Shown here piece after piece: positions 36,560 to 48,266 of a stretch of DNA of 64,000 nt. A model generated the notes under the pieces. It was not told the origin of the DNA. It worked only from the letters and a program-made list of their open reading frames with translations, and searched no databases. How positions within the stretch are numbered: the stretch's first letter is position 1; each line of letters starts with the position of its first letter. This DNA comes from Gordionus sp. m RMFG-2023 (lineage: Eukaryota; Nematomorpha; Gordioida; Chordodea; Parachordodidae): assembly GCF_954871325.1 (NCBI RefSeq), contig NC_088776.1, positions 58,800,954-58,864,953 on the forward strand, written 5' to 3'. A program made the translations under genes and the position numbers.

Positions 36560-37330
36560 CTTGAACCTTTGACAACATTATAGCTTGCATATAAATATAG
36601 ATCGACCAATATTTATTTTTAAAATCGTGTTTATATATTTTTTTATCTAAAATGCATACCACAAACTACTATAAGCATAATATTCGTGCTTGAGAATATT
36701 ATCACAGATCAATGTCAAACAGATGAAAAAAAAGTTACAATGACCAGGTAGAGTTTATGCAGCATACCCAATGATTTTAAAAAAAACCTTATAACTCACG
36801 AACCTCTTTACAAAATCAAATTTAATTTTGCACACATATACTATACCTAAAAATGTTAAGCTATTTATAAAGATTCAAACAAAAATATCGAAATAATTTT
36901 AAGCAATAACGTTTTTAAAATGACTGGGGGTCTGCATAGTCGTACCTGTGCAACGAAAAGTTAAGAATATTTATTATTATTTCCAAAAAGAAAAAGGATG
37001 GAGAGATAGGGGGGGGGGGTTCATAAATATAAAATTTTTAATTCCTAATTAGTAGCATCTCTCCTAAGATCTAACTGTTTTTAAAATTTTGTCCGATAAT
37101 ATTCTTAAGCACGAACATTATGCTTTTAGGTGGAATATATATTAGATAAAAAAAATATAAAAACTTATAAATATTCGTCGATCTATATTTATATACTAGC
37201 TATAATCTTTATTGTCAAACAATCAAGCTGAAAATTTTTTACTGGGCTCAAAGCATAAATATATAATTTTACGCATGTATATAAAAAGTAATGGCAACAG
37301 AAATTTCTTACTAAAATAATGAGTTAGCCG
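36560..37330. repeat. long imperfect inverted repeat
   Basis: The left arm (36560-36780) and right arm (36908-37225) match in inverse: ATATAAATATAGATCGACCA with ATATAAATATAGATCGACGA; AAGCATAATATTCGTGCTTG with its near inverse; and CCAGGTAGAGTTTATGCAGC with CAGGTACGACTATGCAGACC. The right arm continues outward to match 35700-35850, so the left arm has about 700 bp extra. A MITE family C end (GAGTTAGCCGCTTTTAAAA) caps the right side at 37322. This may be a large non-autonomous foldback element. Confidence 0.7.
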
Positions 37331-37590
37331 CTTTTAAAAAACGACTCAATTAGGATAAATACGAGAAACAATAAATTTTAGGTTTTTTTATTATAGATTT
37401 CATTTATAGAATTGTTGATGCAAATTTAACTAGAAGAAACTTTCGAATGATATTTATTCGTTTAAAAATTATATCATTCTTTTAATATATTTAACTAAAT
37501 CCTTTGTTGGGAAACTAGATTTGCAATATGCCTGATTTTATATGTACAATAAATGTTATTATCGGTGCAATATGATTTGCATTATTTAGA

Positions 37591-37960
37591 TTAGAGGTCT
37601 GCATTGGGTGGGTTAGCTCGGCCACCCACGCATTCATCGGACGGGAGTGGTCGGATTTTATAAATTATTTTCAACATTAGGTCGGTGGCGGACGAGTTAA
37701 AAAAATTAATAGTTTCATTTCATGATATTGCATATTATATATGTTTAATTACATGTAAATGAATGAATAAAAAGCTAAACCAGCCTTAATTTTATTTTTT
37801 AAGCATTAGACGAAGCGTGTAAACATAATTTATCGATAAATGTGCTGATGGGCGGGTAAATTTTTTTAAGAAAAATTGTGAGTGGGCGGATTAAAGAATT
37901 TTGAATCAACAAGTGAGCTGGCTTTTTGGCTAAAACCCCAGCCATTGCCGACCTCCAATT
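37591..37960. mobile_element. hAT-like non-autonomous element
   Basis: A segment of about 370 bp bounded by TTAGAGGTCTGCATTGGGTG and, read inversely, TTGGAGGTCGGCAATGGCTG. Flanking octamers ATTTAGAT and ATTAAGAT agree at six of eight positions, as an old hAT target duplication would. The subterminal parts are GC-rich (GGGTGGGTTAGCTCGG). A related partial copy starting GTGGTCTGCATTGG is at 38212-38345. Confidence 0.6.
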
Positions 37961-38345
37961 AAGATTTTATAGTCCAAAAATATTCTAAATCTTAAAAAAC
38001 TCAAAATATATTTCTTATAAAAATATAATACTGTCACGGGAACTGCTTTTAGCTAAGTATTTGTCTAAACCTACATATCTTTATCGAGTAAACTTTATGT
38101 AATAATTTTATATCTGAAATCACTATGATTTTAATGATTCTATTGTTAAAAAAAATAAAAAAATACCAGTTGTATTAAAATCTATAATAAATAAATGTGT
38201 TATTTGAACTAGTGGTCTGCATTGGTTTTTAGTTTGCTCGACCATCTAGTGGCTGGCCTGGTGTGAGGGTTAAGAACGGGTCGGAGGGTGGGCTGATTAA
38301 GAAAAATATTTAAACTATGAATTGTCGGGTGGGTTGAAAAATTCA

Positions 38346-39327
38346 CAACTTTTATTTGTTATTTAAAATCATAGTAAAGATTAATAATGGTTTCATTTTT
38401 TTTATTTAAAAATCTAACATGGGTAGCATGAAAAAAATTTTATAATTATTTTGAATAATAAAATATAATGGCAGTGCCAATTAATTATCAAACCAAGTGG
38501 CTTTGTGAACTATATTTTATCAAAAACTTATAACTAGACTTTAAGTCCTAAGAATTTGATAAAATTAAATGTACTACCAGTAATTTTTACATAAAAAAGT
38601 TATAAAAATTAAATTACAAGATATATTTCATAATAGAATAACTTAAATTATTAATTATATTTCATTTTATCTATTAATACATGGTTTGAATATTTTTACA
38701 TATTTATTTAAAAAAAATATTAAAATAAATAATTCAATAAAATTCAATCCGCAGCTTGGCGTTATTTATTTTTAAATATAAAATAAATAATTTAAAAAGT
38801 TAGTTACCATAAAAATATCATTCTATGATTTAAAATATGTTTTTACCTAGTAATATTATTAAAAAAAAATTCTTTAATTAAATTTTAAAAAATTATAATT
38901 TTAAGTATTAATCTAAGATCTAAACATATCCAGGCGCTTGCAGCAACTTGGTCGGGGGGGGGGGGATAATAAAATTTTTTAAGAAATATTATTGTTTTTT
39001 AAAAATATCAAGCATAAATTTATTAGAACTTATAACTATTTCTGATAATTTAAATTTAATGTGAATTATAAAAATATTATGAGTATAAACCGCCATATAA
39101 AAAACTATAAAATAAATGTGAATTTAAAAATATTAAACAGATATAACTGGCGGTATAGAAAAACTATAATAAATGTGAATTATAAAATATAAAGGAATAT
39201 AACCACTATATGAATCATTTAAATGACCCAAAATAGAAATTAGAATTTTGTGAGCCTTTAAAATTTATATATATAAAAAATTTAAATGTTGGAAATATAA
39301 ATTAATACACAAAAAGTTACTTAGGAA
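38346..39327. other. AT-rich stretch with one G-run
   Basis: No gene seen. A G-run at 38955-38964 preceded by GGCGCTTGCAGCAACTTGGT resembles the hAT-like ends elsewhere. Around 39060-39190 a segment with ATAAATGTGAATT is repeated three times. Confidence 0.5.
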
Positions 39328-40144
39328 TAGACCTACAAAAATACGAATCGAATTAATTAATTGTATTATTCGTATTCGATTCGTCGAATATTCGATTCAA
39401 TTCGAAAATTTTATTTAACCGTAAATTAAAAAAGATAGCATACTAAATTTATTTTGTAAAATTTAACTATGGATAAAAGACAAACAAATTTTATTAGTAA
39501 GATAATATAGAAGCATACATATATAGTATATTTATATATAATGTAGAAAAATCAATATAATATTCATATCATGTAGCAGACAAATATACCAACAATAAAT
39601 TTTTTAAATACAAAGTTTCTGCAAAAAGTCAAATTTATGATTTCTCCATCACCAAACAAAGGAGTGAGAAATATCTGGCTCGCCCGTAATTCTTGACGGG
39701 ATAGCTACTAGTTATTTATAATTGTATATGTGTTATAAATTACTATAAATAAATACTTTCTTCGTCCATCATAAAACAATTTTCGGAAGTTAATTTTGAA
39801 TTATGAATTTTTCGAATAAAAACAGCCGTTAACAACATTTAGAAATATAAAATGTTTCTTCATTATTCCTAGGAAATTTTATTAAATAGGAATAATTGCA
39901 AATAATTCCTACTAATAATATATGATTATTTTTCGATATTTATTAATATAAATTATTTTAATCGAATAATCTCGAATAATTCGATCGAATAATAGATAAA
40001 AAATTATTCGACGAATAATATATTTTCCTTATTCGAATTGATTCGAATTTTCGAATCGAATAGTTTTGTTATTCGTAATCTTAAAATATGAATCGAATCA
40101 AATTGAATCGAATATCTTATAACAAATAATTCGTTTCAGGTATA
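39328..40144 (-). mobile_element. 817-bp deletion derivative of the hAT at 30653
   Basis: The ends and subterminal GAATCGAAT arrays match the 1.9-kb hAT element, and the internal left part (TATGGATAAAAGACAAACAA) matches its 30850 region. The transposase core is deleted. Flanking octamers CTTAGGAA (39320-39327) and CTTAGGGA (40145-40152) agree at seven of eight positions, so it inserted on its own as a non-autonomous copy. It looks older than the full-length relative. Confidence 0.88.
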
Positions 40145-40298
40145 CTTAGGGAATAATTGTATTTTGTATGTTATATATTTACATGTAAAATCCAATCTTC
40201 GTTGGGATTTAGCTAATTTTTCTATTATCTCATTCTTGCTTGTCGTCCCAAACTTTTCAATCTACTTTCAGAAGTTGTATTTCTTGGTATGTTTTTTC

Positions 40299-40520
40299 AG
40301 AGACTAGGGGCCGGACCGTATTTTAATTTTTTAAATATACCCGAGACGGGTTGAAATCGTTACTATTAGCTATAAAAATCAAAATGAAATATAATTTATT
40401 TTAAAAAAATCCAGGCTGGGCCTAAAAATTTTATTTAAAAAAAAGCCGAAGCGGGCCTGAATTTGATTTTAAAAAAAATCCGAGCCGTGCCCTGAAAAAG
40501 GTACATCTGCAGGGCTCTAT
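40299..40520. mobile_element. GC-rich MITE-like segment
   Basis: About 220 bp bounded by AGACTAGGGGCCGGACC and, read inversely, AGAATAGAGCCCTGCAGATG. It has alternating GGGCC-type words (CCAGGCTGGGCC, CCGAAGCGGGCC, CCGAGCCGTGCC) separated by A/T runs. The AGAGCCCTGCA end is common on hAT-like elements. Non-coding. Confidence 0.5.
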
Positions 40521-40779
40521 TCTTCTTAAAAAAACGAATGTTCTCTCATTAGTTTACTAATGGGAAGAGTTGCTAATATATATAAATCCTTTTAATACAT
40601 TGGGAATATAATCTCAAATATGTTTGAAATGCAAAGCATCCATAGCATTTTTTGGGGCTATATCAACCATAGTCAATTTTATAAACATAGTTATTCAGCT
40701 AATAAGGCATCATAAGATATTTTTACAACTTTATGATAAAAATCTAACAAATATTTTTTTTTCTATCATTATCTGAAAA

Positions 40780-42588
40780 AGGTTGGTAAAGCTTTTGTGG
40801 AATATCTGCAGATTGGTAAGTGCTGCATGATAAAAACCATTCATTTATTTGGGTTATAAATGTATCTAAGGGAGGGGACATTTGTTTTATAATACTCTTC
40901 TAATGATCCTATATTAATGTTTTAACGATGAGCTTGCCTTGCTGCAACTAGAGGGAGACAAATATTAAACACGTATAGCTCTGCTTTTGACTCAACAATT
41001 ACATATAAAATATGAAATTCTTCATAAAAATTAGCCCTAATTTCCTTGAGTTCTAATAAAATGCTCTTCGCTATTTTCATCTTCTTAATCAAGTCAATGT
41101 CATGTTTTTGAAAAGTATTAATTATAGTTGTATAATTAATTAATACATTCTGAGACATATAATTTGGAATAAACACAGAATCCAATAATTTTCTTGCTTC
41201 TGGGGAAATATTTCATTCAGGCCATTCTGATACAGTAATAGCAATTAATCGGCTCTTCTAACTCCATAAAAGTTGTTACTGCTTGATGGCGAAGACTCTA
41301 TCTCGTTGAACAAACTTGCAATTTCTTTCTCCCTGTTATAGAATGAGTTTTAGAGATAATTATTATTTGACTAAAAATTTGAAAATGATAGATAAATATT
41401 ACGCCACTAAAAATTACAAAATAATAAATAATATTATTTTCCAAAAATATATCCGGCATCTGCATTTTTTGACTTGGGGGGGGGGATTTGTCGCTCTGTC
41501 TCCCCCCCTAATATAGCTATAAAAGTTAAAGTATTATATAAGTTATTTCGCCGGTAGAGTAAATTGTGAATATTATAAAATACAATAATATTTTGAAAAT
41601 ATTCAAAGTGTGAACATCTAATTATGCTTATTATTAATAATATTTTATCTCTGATAAATCTAAAAGTATTATAATAAATTCTTTATATAAATTTATATAA
41701 TTTGTCATTCTTTAAAATAATATTCATATTTAATATTTTGGAAACAATATAAAACATTCATCCATTTAATTAATTTTTTTTTTATGGGTTTTTATATATT
41801 AATCTATTTCATTAAAATTTTCGAAAATATGTTCCATCATGTTTAGAATACCTACCCTATGAATTTCAGAAATTTTGCAATGAACTTTTAAACCTAATAT
41901 AATTTATATTAGTTTTTTTTTCCATAAATTTTTCGTATAAATTATAAATAAATCGGGTAAAGTTGACCACAATTCATAAGATATATATATTTAAACATGC
42001 TGGAATGCATTTCAGGTAAAATCAGTAAAGAACTCGCACAAAAAATGATTTAAAGTGTTGAAAAAATATAGCCCGAAAAAACACATTGACACTAACATGT
42101 ATAATGAGACAGATCAAGGACAAGATAATTTTAAAAAAAATTAGAAATTATAACTTATTACACCAATTTTCAAACACAAGATGCAACTCGAGATTGTAGA
42201 AATGTATATAAGGCACTTTTTTAAAATAATTTTATTAGAAGCTGGGTTTATACTTCTCCATTTCTACTAGACATGACGATTATACCAACATATACCTGGC
42301 TTATTATATTCGATGAATTAATATTTAATCCATTTGGTTGTTTTAAAATACAATTAGTAAGGCTTTCAGCTGAAAAATATTCTAAATTGTTGATTCCTAT
42401 TAAATTTTCTTGAATTTCTCCACAAAATAAAATATAACGAATAATTATGCTCAGGTTTTCACAACTCATTTATTAATTTGTATAATTTAAATAAATAATT
42501 TTTGTCGAAAAATATTTTGTTGAATTTTCATTTAGATTTAATTATAGAATAACTAAGGCTGCCCCCTTCCCTTGTTGCTACGGCCCTG
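40780..42588 (-). mobile_element. decayed hAT of the DUF4371/ZMYM-like lineage
   Basis: The right boundary reads, inversely, CAGGGCCGTAGC (42577-42588), a typical end for this lineage. Transposase pieces on the - strand: SIIIRYILFCGEIQENLIG with AESLTNCILK (42248-42469), then CKFVQRDRVFAIKQ, SRKLLDSV-type and NTFQKHDIDLIKKMKIAKSI (40922-41300), then LPLVAARQAHR and EEYYKTNVP. In intact relatives these are the catalytic-core start, then a helical region and the RQTxRxN..EEYxR motif, so the order is right. Copy 2 of MITE family A and other sequence interrupt it, and several frames are broken. The left end was not found. Confidence 0.72.
41823..42025 (-). mobile_element. MITE family A, copy 2
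   Basis: Inverted copy of the element at 1054-1217, inserted inside the DUF4371-type hAT remnant. Terminal word GTTCCATCATGTTTAGAATA on the left; GAAATGCATTCCAGCATGTT at the other end, read inversely. The interior is a little longer than in copy 1. Confidence 0.75.
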
Positions 42589-43059
42589 ATAATATCAACT
42601 TTAACACGCTTGAGGGTCCTACAGATCTTTCGAGAATATTGAAGTATTAGACTTTTTTTTTTAAAGATAACCCTTCCCTAAATTTGGAGATCAGCCATCG
42701 AGTTTCTCCAGGGGAATAGCTTCACATTACTCACCTGTAACGAGAGTCACAACTGCCACTTAAAAATGGTTGATTTATTTAAAACATAAATTTAACATAC
42801 ATAAAAATGAAGCCAAAAATTTTGCGGGATTTTTATACTTATTTTTCTGCTAGATTACCTTATTTTTGTATCTAAACATCTTTCTAAATCAGTTGGAATA
42901 TTAGGGGTATAATATTCTTTAAAAATTTAGATAGATAAATTTAAAGAAAAGATATCACAATTATCAAGTTTTAAATTGACGTTTTAATAAACCAAAAAAT
43001 AGATTAATTGTTTAATTTATATATTTATGGTCTGCAAAGCATTATTTTCCCTAATAAAA
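42589..43059. other. no supported gene
   Basis: A - strand ACAG/GTGAGT donor-like site occurs at about 42733-42742 but no convincing exon precedes it. Otherwise AT-rich spacer. Confidence 0.45.
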
Positions 43060-43472
43060 TTCTGATAATTAGATACCAATCCATAGTTTTTTATAAGCCC
43101 TCATAAAAATGTATCATACTGATTTCTCTAAATTTAGAAAAAACAAAAAGAGTTAGAAAGGTTTATCAATGACAATTTTTTCTATAACTTTTAAATTTAT
43201 ATTCATCCCTCAAAATCATTTCATTTATAATTTGAAATAACAACACTCTTTAAAATCAAATCAATCCTATTAAAAAAAATGATTGTTATACTTTAAAATT
43301 TAGTTTAAAAAAATATTATTGAATATATATGCAATTATAAAAGCCACTTAAATAGAGTAATGAGAATATCATAAAATTCCTTTTTTGTTTTATGACAATT
43401 TAAAAACAATATTTTTACCAAATACAAAAGAAATTATTATAAAGTTTATCATTTGTAGTGCAACTAATTTTC

Positions 43473-43595
43473 CGAAATCGTTTCACAAATATAAAATAAC
43501 AAAAGATTTAAAATAATAAAATTAGATGCCTTCAATACACTTATAAAAAGTAATAATTTTAAAACAGTATATAAAGTCTCTGTCGAAAAGTTGAT
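43473..43595 (+). promoter_or_regulatory. promoter of Gly-rich peptide gene 1
   Basis: A TATA box (TATATAAAG, 43568-43576) is followed by TC and GTCGAAAAGTTGAT. A 25-bp element beginning CGAAATCGTTTCA (43473-43497) lies about 70 bp upstream. Both blocks recur before gene 2 in otherwise diverged DNA. Transcription would start about 30 bp after the TATA box, giving a short 5' leader before the ATG at 43686. Confidence 0.8.
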
Positions 43596-43685
43596 ATCCA
43601 CAATAATAATTTTATTTCTACCCTAAACAATTAAATTAATAAATTTATTTGCTTTTTAAAAATAATTTTTTATACCAAAACAAAA

Positions 43686-44337
43686 ATGTTCAAAAATTAC
43701 GTATTTCTATTGGCGATATTAGTAAGTATACTTTAAATAAAATATTAATATAATATAAAACAAGCAAGTTTTTATTAATTATACGATTTTGGAGAATTTA
43801 GTAGTAGTAAAATTAGCCTGACTTATCTGGAATAATAAAATTCATGAGTCAAGGTAAATTATTTTTTTTACTATTAAATCTTCTAAAATAAGCCTGGAAC
43901 CGTTTATGTTGCATTCTATTAATTTAATTTTTTTAACCTAGATTTTCTTTGGACAATTTTAAACATTTAATTTAGTGCATTAAAAAGGGGGGAATTAGAT
44001 ATAATTATAATCTTTCACACTTTGGTTAATTGTTTAATATATAGTTATCAAAGTCAATTTACATTACATCGTGTAAAGTATAATATTGATTAATTTATCA
44101 GCGATCTTCTTTTATATTAAACTGGCATATAAAATATGTCTTTTTTTAAATATAAAGCTTTCCCTAGTTAGTTGCTCAATGGCTTTCCCATTCAGAGGAG
44201 GGTACGGCGGATTTCCTGGAGGTTATGGCGGATTCCGTGGAGGCTATGGAGGATTCGGTGGAGGTTATGGAGGATATGGTGGCGGATATAGAGGGTATGG
44301 TGGCCACGGAGGATTCGGAGGTCATCGTTTTGGATAA
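43686..44337 (+). CDS. secreted Gly/Tyr-rich peptide 1 (two exons)
   Basis: Exon 1 (43686-43721) encodes only MFKNYVFLLAIL and ends at a strong donor (GTAAGT). Exon 2 (44158-44337) continues LSLVSCSMA and then the mature part FPFRGGYGGFPGGYGGFRGG, further GGY/GGF repeats, and a tail GGHGGFGGHRFG. The product is 71 residues: a signal peptide of about 21, cleaved after SMA, then about 50 residues mostly Gly with Tyr, Phe, Arg and His. There are no Cys in the mature part. Such peptides occur as invertebrate antimicrobial peptides (nematode nlp/cnc type), adhesives, silk or shell and cuticle components. I cannot choose between these. The start is fixed by the conserved exon 1 of the paralogue. 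A frame that reads through the intron from 44086 is not the gene product. Confidence 0.9.
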
Positions 44338-44499
44338 AACGACGTCGACAAAGAATACTAACCACTTAACGATCCTCGTTTTATATATTATACATCGTTA
44401 TACTAAACAAAAAAAAATGTAACACACTTTACTAAAACCTTCATTCTACTATATTTTATTTGTGATAATTAAAATGAATGAATAATAAAAAAAAAAATT

Positions 44500-45153
44500 T
44501 TGTGTTAAAATTATTTCTGTATATAAAATCTACCTTTATATTATTTGAACTCTTGATTCTCTCTGATTTTAATTTCGGATTTCCAAGAAATTTTAATTTT
44601 TTTGGATTTCCGTATATCTTTTAACCATAAAATTGTTTATCACATCGTTCAGCGTTTTAAAAAATTTTCAACTTTAGTTTTAATAAAAGATCATACTCAT
44701 ATACCGATAAAAAATTCATATACCGATAAAAAATATTTTTTATTAAAGATTCGATGACAAATTTTTCAAAATGTAATATATTTCAAAAAAAATTATTTGG
44801 AGGGTATAGAAAGGGATAATTTTTTAGAAACTAGGGAACTAGGTTAGATATTGTTTATTCAAGTTTCTAATAAAGAATATTACCGGAGAGGGTTCAGATT
44901 TACCATACTGACTAGTAAAACTACACCTATTTTTTTAAATGACAAAATCTACCACACGACATTTTAAAGTTTCCTATATATATATAATATATATATATAT
45001 TTTTGAAAATTTTTATATAGTAATAAAAAATAATAAATTCAAATTACCTCAATCAAATATATCCACTTTTACTTAAATTTCTTATCTTTTCTCTTCTTAA
45101 TCAATAAAAGAAAGCGATTTTTCATAATTAGTAGCCATCCATTAGCTAATTTG
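44500..45153. other. spacer after peptide gene 1
   Basis: AT-rich with a direct repeat of TCATATACCGATAAAAAAT (about 44695-44735) and a TATATATA tract near 44985. No gene seen. Confidence 0.5.
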
Positions 45154-45307
45154 CAGAGTTGTTAAAAGATATTTTTAAATGGATCTAGATACAGATACTC
45201 GTCTAAAATAATATCTAGATACAGATATTTTAATCAAAAATCTATCTAGATACAGATACCACATTTTTATATCTAGATACTTGTATCTAGATCCTTTAAC
45301 AACTCTG
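45154..45307. mobile_element. 154-bp hAT-type MITE with perfect 8-bp target duplication
   Basis: Starts CAGAGTTGTTAAAAGAT and ends with the near inverse (ATCCTTTAACAACTCTG). It is flanked on both sides by CTAATTTG (45146-45153 and 45308-45315). The inside is built from repeats of TCTAGATACAGATA. The 111-codon frame across it on the - strand comes from these repeats and is not a gene. Confidence 0.92.
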
Positions 45308-45315
45308 CTAATTTG

Positions 45316-47639
45316 TATAAATATTAAAATAATAACAAAATAATCTAAGAAAAAAAATCCTCCCAATATTTTATAAATAATAGAAAAATAAATGCTAAAA
45401 ATAAATATTTTATTATAGCCTAATAATTTGTTTCCTTTTTGATCGGACCATAGGCCTGAAAGGGGGTGGGGTCTAATGGCGAAAAGTATGTTTAGTAGAA
45501 TCAACCACAATAAAATTATTGTTCCCGTTCATGTATTTATGCTACTTCAGCTTTTAATAATCCTTTCGCGACTTTACGCGTTCTTGAGTTATAGAATTTC
45601 AAGACACGTTCTATTTTATAGCCGCCCCATCACCATATGATATCACAATACCTGTTAGGTTGTGGGTAAAGAAAGGAAAAAAAACACAAACGCTCAATAG
45701 AATTAATATTCTTTTTTTTAAAAAAAGTTAATTGGTCAAAAATTATTTGTCACGTGATAGATTTCATTTTTTTAAAAAAATTATCTCCCCTGCTAACTTA
45801 TTCTTATACCCCCAGTTTTTAAAAAAAATGTATTTAAAAATTGTTATTTTTACTGAAGTTCAAAATAACAATAGTTAGTTCCGGTCAAGGAAGTGTGTAG
45901 GAAAAAATAACTTTTTTTTGGTTCAACTGTTTTAGTCCGATGTTATTTGAATAAATGCACCCCTCTCATTTTTTAGATTTATCTATAAATGTTCTTATTT
46001 AGGAAAATAAAATGGCTGCTTCACCAGCTGATTTGTGTTCAAAACGACGTTTCTTAATTACATTTTATTGAATGAATGTCATAAGGACGAATATCGAAAT
46101 CCAAATTGGAATCAACCCCATCAGAATAGAACAGGGTTCGCACAGAGTTCGAAACTTTATTATTAAATTTACAAACCCATTATGGAAAAAATTATTGTAA
46201 CGTAATGGCTATTTAAAAATTCTTTCTTTCTTTAGAAATATTTTTGAGAAAAATAGTTTATAATTTGTCAGGTTTTAATTATCTCTTATAAAATATTTAT
46301 CTTATTTGCTCTCTCTCATAGATCGATCTTTTTTTTCAAAGATGCTTTTTCCTTCTTCTTAATATCCCTACGTCTAATTTACCATAAGCGATAATGTACT
46401 CAGATGCAGCTATTCAAAATTTCTGGTGGGCAATTATATCTTAATACCGTATTATTTACGGAAAAAAAGTGAGACAATTTTTAAACGTAGCTTTTTTTAA
46501 TTATTAATTAACGAATAAAAATTTTCCGTATATTATTTACAACCCCGGACCAAAATTCGCAAAAAATGGAAAGAAAAATTATTTATATTTCCATTTATTA
46601 ATTTTTTTTAATTTCACAAATCAACGCTTGAATTTATAAAATATTTATTTACTATAATTTTTTTTAGTTAAAATATTATTAACTTTTGCCAATATTTTCT
46701 AAAAAAAAGATAACATTTTTTAACAATCTTAAAAATTGAAAATGTAGGGAAATATTCCTTTAATAAAACTACACTACTGATTAGATACTTACGAATGAAT
46801 AACTAGATTTACACAAAAACGAGTTTTCTCAAATATATCAAATATTAGAAAATTTAAATATAATAAAAGTAGTAAAATACATTTTTGATTGGCCCAAAAA
46901 TATCGCAAAGAAATCGCTGCCATATTTCATAAATTTAATGTTTATTCTTCAAAAAAAATAATATCAGTCCTATAAACTAAGATCAAAATATGATTAGTCA
47001 AATACACTTGTGGGTTCTGACAGACCCTAATCAGCCAGAAATGGTTAATGTTTTAAAAACTACTTAACCCTATATATCCACATTCAATAACCCCAACAAT
47101 TTAAGCTTTCCTCCATCTCCAAACCATATGACGTAATTTAAGTCATATAATTCTAAATTTAGGAAGCTAATTAAATATGAGATCTTAATTTATAAATATC
47201 TATACATTAATTTTTAGACGTCTCAGAGGTCATATAGACCCAATGAGGGCAATGCAAACTTTCTTTCAAATATTATATAAACCCTACTCCTCATCAGCCT
47301 CCATTTTAATTTAACCTCGTTTTAGGCGATTGGTTCCAATATCCAGATATGTAATCCACCTGAAAAATTATAGCTTTACTTAAAAAATGATTTGTTGCAT
47401 TCCTAGGAAATTTTTGCTAGATTTTCTTTATAACTAATCATTATTCTGTATTAATTATTGGTTATAATGTCAACGCTCAAAAATAAAATTAGGTGGATAA
47501 ATTATGACTAAAAATATCCCAAGTTACAATAGATCGTATAACAAAGGCAAGTTATTATAATTTGTAAAGAAAATCACTGATTCTTCATATTTCAATTTGA
47601 TTATTAATGCTTTTCAGAGCCCTATATAATTATTCTAAT
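45316..47639. other. spacer with MITE fragments
   Basis: A MITE family B end (AAAATGGCTGCTTCACCAGC, then TGATTTGTGTTCAAAACGAC) is at 46012-46060. A hAT-like end word CAGGGTTCGCACAG is at 46130-46143. A 42-codon ATG frame at 46072 (MNVIRTNIEIQIG) spans both and is not convincing. A TATATAAACCC motif near 47274 and a possible acceptor at 47334 were not assignable. No gene supported. Confidence 0.45.
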
Positions 47640-48050
47640 TTTATCCTAATAATAAAATTCTGATAATTATATAGTATTAAACCAACGAGGAATAAAAGCG
47701 CTCATAAAAAATAATCTTTCTGAATCTCTCCTAGTTTTTTTAAATTTAAATAAAAGAAGTAGAGCAATTTGATTTCTTGGTAATTTTTTGATCAATTCCT
47801 TCTAGCTTACAAATTTATAAATTCTGTTGATCTTCCAAATCAAATCATTTATAATTTGTAATAACAACACCTTTTAAAAATCATATCATTTAAAGATTTG
47901 TAATATTATGTTAACTATCACAATAATTTATCAACATCGTGTACTGTATAAAATGTAAATACTGAAATTACTTTCCATTAATGCCAATTGAAAAACAGTA
48001 CACTTTAAAAAAAACAAAAGAATTTGTTAAAGGTTTATGATAAAATATCA

Positions 48051-48171
48051 CGAAATCGTTTCAAAAATATAAAATGTAACATAGCAATATAATAATAAAG
48101 TTATAAACCTTTAACATCCTATAAGAATTTAAATTTTTTAAAATAGTATATAAAGTCAGTCGAAAAGTTGA
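48051..48171 (+). promoter_or_regulatory. promoter of Gly-rich peptide gene 2
   Basis: Counterpart of the gene 1 promoter: CGAAATCGTTTCAAAAATAT at 48051, TATATAAAG at 48147-48155, then TCAGTCGAAAAGTTGAT. Three bases present between TATA and GTCGAAAAG in gene 1 are missing here. Confidence 0.8.
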
Positions 48172-48266
48172 TTATATTTACAATAATATTTTATTAAATT
48201 CTATTTAAACATTGAATCAATTTTATTTATAAAAGTAATTAATAAATCTTTTCTTAACAAAAAAAA

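Noticed and set aside
44225-44422. Frame in the second phase of the Gly-rich exon (MADSVEAMEDS)
   Set aside because: Shadow of the repetitive GGN/TAY codons; the signal peptide, promoter and splice sites all support the Gly-rich frame.
45175-45510. 111-codon hydrophobic frame on the - strand
   Set aside because: Begins in unique spacer and runs through the MITE repeats; no domain and no support.
46072-46200. 42-codon ATG frame (MNVIRTNIEIQIG)
   Set aside because: Spans a MITE fragment and a hAT-like end; a second frame is open over the same bases.
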